From contig NZ_WWCU01000008.1 in NCBI RefSeq assembly GCF_009857595.1, positions 119,992 through 183,991 on the forward strand: a stretch of 64,000 bases of DNA. The letters run 5' to 3'. Under the pieces are notes generated by a model, which was given only the letters and a program-made list of their open reading frames with translations, searched no databases and had not been told where the DNA came from. Every line of letters begins with the position of its first letter. The stretch's first letter is position 1. Positions 61,746 through 64,000 of the stretch are shown one piece after another. This DNA comes from Pseudoduganella aquatica (lineage in GTDB: Bacteria > Pseudomonadota > Gammaproteobacteria > Burkholderiales > Burkholderiaceae_D). The position numbers and the translations under genes were made by a program.

Positions 61746-61814
61746 CGTCAACCGGTTAAGGCTGAGCTTTTCTGCATTCTGGCTCCCCGTCCTGGGACTC
61801 GAACCAACGACTGC
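61746..61814 (-). repeat. Decayed tRNA-Asn 3' part with its terminator
   Basis: Bases 61780-61814 (TGGCTCCCCGTCCTGGGACT and on) match the 3' half of tRNA-Asn with a base insertion and changes, and 61750-61771 matches the tRNA terminator hairpin. The D-arm and anticodon are missing. It is a tRNA relic, not a functional gene. Confidence 0.65.
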
Positions 61815-61886
61815 AGCCGAAAGCGGACGATCAAAAAAAACGCTCGGTTACTGAATCTAGTCTGGCAATTCAAGGGGGAGTAACGG

Positions 61887-62186
61887 TTGAAGACGGTCAT
61901 TTTGTATCCTAGCTCAGCTCTTTTTTCAGGGGCAGCGAGTTTCGGCTGGACTAGCCCAACAGTAGGAAGCACCCATCGTTTCATCCTGTTTCTCGCGCAG
62001 AGTGATGGCACCCCAGATCACGGTGCGGCTAAACGTGAAGTCGAGTCATTTGGGTTTTCCGAAATTGGCTTGGGCGAAGGGCGGAACATCGATGTCGAGA
62101 GCCTGAATGATCCAAACTTGGCAGCACTTCGACGTTACTACGAAGGAGCACTCACCGACGGAAGCGCGCTCGTCTGGTATCCATAG
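61887..62186 (+). CDS. Small hypothetical protein
   Basis: I do not recognise this family. The TTG start at 61887 is six bases after GGGGGAG, giving 99 soluble residues ending GSALVWYP. The sequence is evenly mixed, with FRFILFLAQSDG-like beta strands and ALRRYYEGALTDGS near the C-terminus. It looks like a small globular protein. Lower GC and nearby tRNA relics suggest mobile-origin DNA. It could be an immunity-type or orphan protein, but that is a guess. Confidence 0.55.
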   Translation: MKTVILYPSSALFSGAASFGWTSPTVGSTHRFILFLAQSDGTPDHGAAKREVESFGFSEIGLGEGRNIDVESLNDPNLAALRRYYEGALTDGSALVWYP

Positions 62187-62195
62187 CGCTCATAG

Positions 62196-62390
62196 CCCGC
62201 GCTGGGACGACAGCAAACTGCAGTGGATTCAACCGGTCGACGCCAGTACGCTGTCGAGTACAATCCCCAGAGATCGCACAAATACGCAAACGTCCCCCTG
62301 CAGTCCACAACGCCGAAAGAAGACCATCTGCCGGTAAGGCTCAATATCATCGAACGCGTCCCGCAGTGGGAGTTGCCGGCCAACAAATAA
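62196..62390 (+). pseudogene. Start-less reading frame with coding-like tail
   Basis: The frame is open after a TAG at 62193 and ends with TAA at 62388. Its 64 codons read as natural protein (RRQYAVEYNPQRSHKYANVP, ending RVPQWELPANK), but there is no start codon or SD. It ends 20 bases before yajD. It is likely the 3' end of a truncated gene. Confidence 0.35.
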
Positions 62391-62410
62391 CAGCAAGGAA
62401 AGAAGGAAGC

Positions 62411-62785
62411 ATGACTATTGGAAAAAAACCGGACGCCGCGCGACTGGACAAGATTGTGGCCGACGCACGGCGCGCGGCCGACCAGCGCGAACTGGGCTAT
62501 CGCGAGCGCTCGCTGAAAATGTATCCGTGGGTGTGCGGGCGCTGCATGCGCGAATTCACGCATACCAATGTCTCGCAACTGACGGTGCACCATCGTGACC
62601 ACAATCACGACAACAATCCACCTGATGGCAGCAACTGGGAATTGCTGTGCCTTTACTGCCACGATAACGAACACTCGCGTTATCTTGAGGCCGACCGGGG
62701 ACCCGGTCTGAAGTCGGCCGAGGTCGCGCCGGCAACGCATAATCCGTTTGCCGCGTTGGCAGGCTTGATGAAAAAGAAAGAATAA
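62411..62785 (+). CDS. yajD: YajD-type HNH nuclease
   Basis: The start is the ATG at 62411 behind AAGGAAG (MTIGKKPDAARLDKIV). The 124-residue protein has the YajD pattern: CGRCMREF zinc site, TVHHRDHNHDNNPPDGSNWELLCLYCHDNEH with the HNH residues and second Cys pair. It is a small HNH endonuclease-like protein of unknown biological role, common in proteobacteria. Confidence 0.92.
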   Translation: MTIGKKPDAARLDKIVADARRAADQRELGYRERSLKMYPWVCGRCMREFTHTNVSQLTVHHRDHNHDNNPPDGSNWELLCLYCHDNEHSRYLEADRGPGLKSAEVAPATHNPFAALAGLMKKKE

Positions 62786-63111
62786 AGGCAGGGTGTGATC
62801 GGCGTGATGCGCAGTGAATCGCTGCGAGAGGAAAGGGTTTCCAGGCAGCGCCGCAAACAAATTCCAATGGCGGCCGTCCTTTGGCTCCAACGTCCGCAAC
62901 GGTGCGAGAACGGAAGTTCCAAATAAATCAGATCGAGATCAAATAACCGCTGACGGACAGTTTGCCCCCGGCCCTCTTGTTCCGCTCAGCATCCATGGTC
63001 TCGCCAGCTGCTGCCCCGTGCCACACGCCCCCGGCCTTCGGAGCAGGCTATCCCCTAACCCAACAGCCTCCCCACGGCCCACTATGCGTAAATAAACTGG
63101 CCTTGAAACGC
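62786..63111. other. 326-bp gene-free region
   Basis: No convincing gene. Short frames here have unnatural composition. The segment has lower GC than the main genome and leads into the tRNA terminator copy. Confidence 0.5.
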
Positions 63112-63144
63112 AAAAAAGCCCAACCGTTTAAGGCTGGGCTTTTT
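63112..63144 (-). terminator. Third copy of tRNA-Asn terminator
   Basis: AAAAAGCCCAACC pairs with GGCTGGGCTTTTT around GTTTAA. This is the same hairpin as at 43077, and it sits 16 bases from the truncated tRNA-Asn. Confidence 0.75.
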
Positions 63145-63160
63145 GCGTACTACTGAATTC

Positions 63161-63206
63161 TGGCTCCCCGACCTGGACTCGAACCAGGGACCTGCGGATT
63201 AACAGT
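63161..63206 (-). repeat. Truncated tRNA-Asn (3' half only)
   Basis: 46 bases match tRNA-Asn exactly from the CCA end through the anticodon GTT and stop abruptly at 63206, after which the sequence is unrelated. The 5' half (D-arm and acceptor 5' strand) is gone. This is the footprint of an integration or deletion at a tRNA-Asn gene. Confidence 0.85.
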
Positions 63207-63585
63207 TCGAGGATCCGGGAGAATGGCAGGCGGAAAGTTGATGATTTGCGACGCTTTTCTTGGGACAGCTTCGGCAGGCGTCACAGACCGAACTAATACT
63301 GAAACCTTATGGCATCTGCCGATCCTGCCCCTGCGAAAAGTTGAATTGGGTCGAGGGCTTACGCAGCCGAGCGCCGAACGGGGACCGAGCTGGACACTAA
63401 GGGGGCAACATCAGGTACCCTTGGCTTTACCTAGAATGATGTGCCCATCGGGAGAATAATAGCCAGTCGCTGACCATGACTGACGGCTTTCCCCAAAGCC
63501 GACAACCAATTCTGATTGCTAAGTTCCTTGAATCCACAACGAGAACCACGCTGAGCGTTGACACAATAGCACGGAATCGTGCTAG
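63207..63585. other. Gene-free region between tRNA break and IS element
   Basis: About 380 bases with no convincing coding region; a frame at 63476-63727 crosses into the IS and has no known features. The end at 63582-63585 is CTAG, a match to the YTAR target sequence of IS5-type elements. Confidence 0.45.
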
Positions 63586-64000
63586 GGAAGCGCTGATCTA
63601 TTCGCTTTCCTGGCAAGGCCAGCGTGCCGAATGGTCCACTGGCGAGCCGTTCAAGCCCATTTTTCGTCCGATTTCACGCGATGCTTCACGTCTTTCTGTA
63701 ATCAGGACGGACTACGGGATTCGGTGATCGTAAAGCGCCTTCCGGCCAGCACCAGATTGGCAAAGGCGAACAAGGTAAACAGCTGTGCCGTGTTCTTGGC
63801 CAGGCCGCGATAGCGCGTCTTACGATGACGGAACAGGTTTTTGATGACATGAAACGGATGCTCGACTTTCGCTCGCACGCTGGCCTTCAGATGCTCCAAC
63901 TTTTCCTTCAAGCGTCCCAGTTTGTTATTGGGCAGCGCCTTGCGTTTAGAGCGCTTCATGGCCACGTGCCACGTCACCGATGTGCCGATATTTTCTGGCC
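63586..64000 (-). mobile_element. IS5-family insertion sequence, one end (runs off window)
   Basis: The transposase end (63702 onward) identifies the family. The probable element end is GGAAGCGCTGATC at 63586, preceded by CTAG as target duplication. The other end is beyond base 64000, so the terminal inverted repeat and duplication cannot be checked. Confidence 0.6.
63702..64000 (-). CDS. IS5-family transposase, C-terminal part (5' end off window)
   Basis: The frame is open to the window edge (PENIGTSVTWHVAMKRSKRKA and on). The tail has the DDE C-terminal pattern SVRAKVEHPFHVIKNLF, with the catalytic Glu, and YRGLAKNTAQLFTLFAFANLVLAGR. About 99 of some 320 residues are visible. The visible part is undamaged. 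Confidence 0.88.
   Translation of the reverse strand, partial: PENIGTSVTWHVAMKRSKRKALPNNKLGRLKEKLEHLKASVRAKVEHPFHVIKNLFRHRKTRYRGLAKNTAQLFTLFAFANLVLAGRRFTITESRSPS

Noticed and set aside
63223..63727. Two frames of 78 and 83 codons between the tRNA relic and the IS
   Set aside because: No SD of note and no natural protein pattern; the second runs across the probable IS boundary.
1..64000. CRISPR array, prophage or large repeat array
   Set aside because: I saw no regularly spaced direct repeats, phage structural genes or cas genes in the window.

Overview
The window is GC-rich, densely coding DNA of betaproteobacterial type. The gene families (a type VI secretion cluster in the Burkholderiales style, a DUF748 AsmA-like protein, DUF3334 and DUF2783 proteins, a PEP-CTERM protein, several chemotaxis receptors) and the near-universal GC third positions suggest an Oxalobacteraceae member such as Massilia, Duganella or a relative. 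This taxonomic call is inference; no rRNA is present to confirm it.

Layout. 1-3124: the tail of one Hsp70-family protein followed by a 957-residue Hsp70 paralogue. 3134-5463: a DTW-domain tRNA-modifying enzyme and a methyl-accepting chemotaxis protein (MCP). 5582-23107: a type VI secretion system (T6SS) in three transcription blocks. The first runs leftward: TPR lipoprotein, tssB, tssC, hcp, tssE, tssH, tssA. The second runs rightward: tssJ, tssK, tssL. The third runs leftward: tssM, tagF, an OmpA/BON protein. An M15 peptidase and a divergent single-pass membrane protein follow. Sheath, tube, ATPase, membrane complex and baseplate parts E, K and A are present, but tssF, tssG, vgrG and PAAR are absent from the window; tssE overlaps tssH directly.

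23117-33270: small-molecule and signalling genes (VOC protein, alpha/beta hydrolase, MFS exporter, HTH-citrate synthase, orphan ParA, a BaeSR-like two-component pair, a di-haem cytochrome c peroxidase-like lipoprotein, a second MCP). 33373-41785: a DUF6351 secreted protein, then a signalling module of two orphan periplasmic binding proteins flanking a diguanylate cyclase and a MalT-like LuxR regulator. A 16-bp near-palindrome is repeated upstream of both binding proteins.

41819-56505: a more mosaic region. It holds a TacAT-type toxin-antitoxin pair, a degraded fragment, two identical tRNA-Asn genes, a TonB-dependent receptor, a large DUF748 protein, another binding protein, a DUF3334 protein, a binding-protein pseudogene broken at two homopolymers, a DUF2783/TehA-like pair, a GlxA-type regulator, a PEP-CTERM protein and an alpha/beta hydrolase. 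A partial duplication links the GlxA gene and the hydrolase. 56506-61611: a large hybrid histidine-kinase-like sensor, a DUF2322 protein and a GH39-type glycosidase.

61700-64000: a lower-GC, decayed segment with two tRNA-Asn relics, an orphan small protein, a relic reading frame, yajD, and the end of an IS5-family insertion sequence that runs off the window. The common theme is envelope sensing and cell-cell interaction: T6SS, two MCPs, four orphan binding proteins, two sensor kinases and a c-di-GMP synthase.
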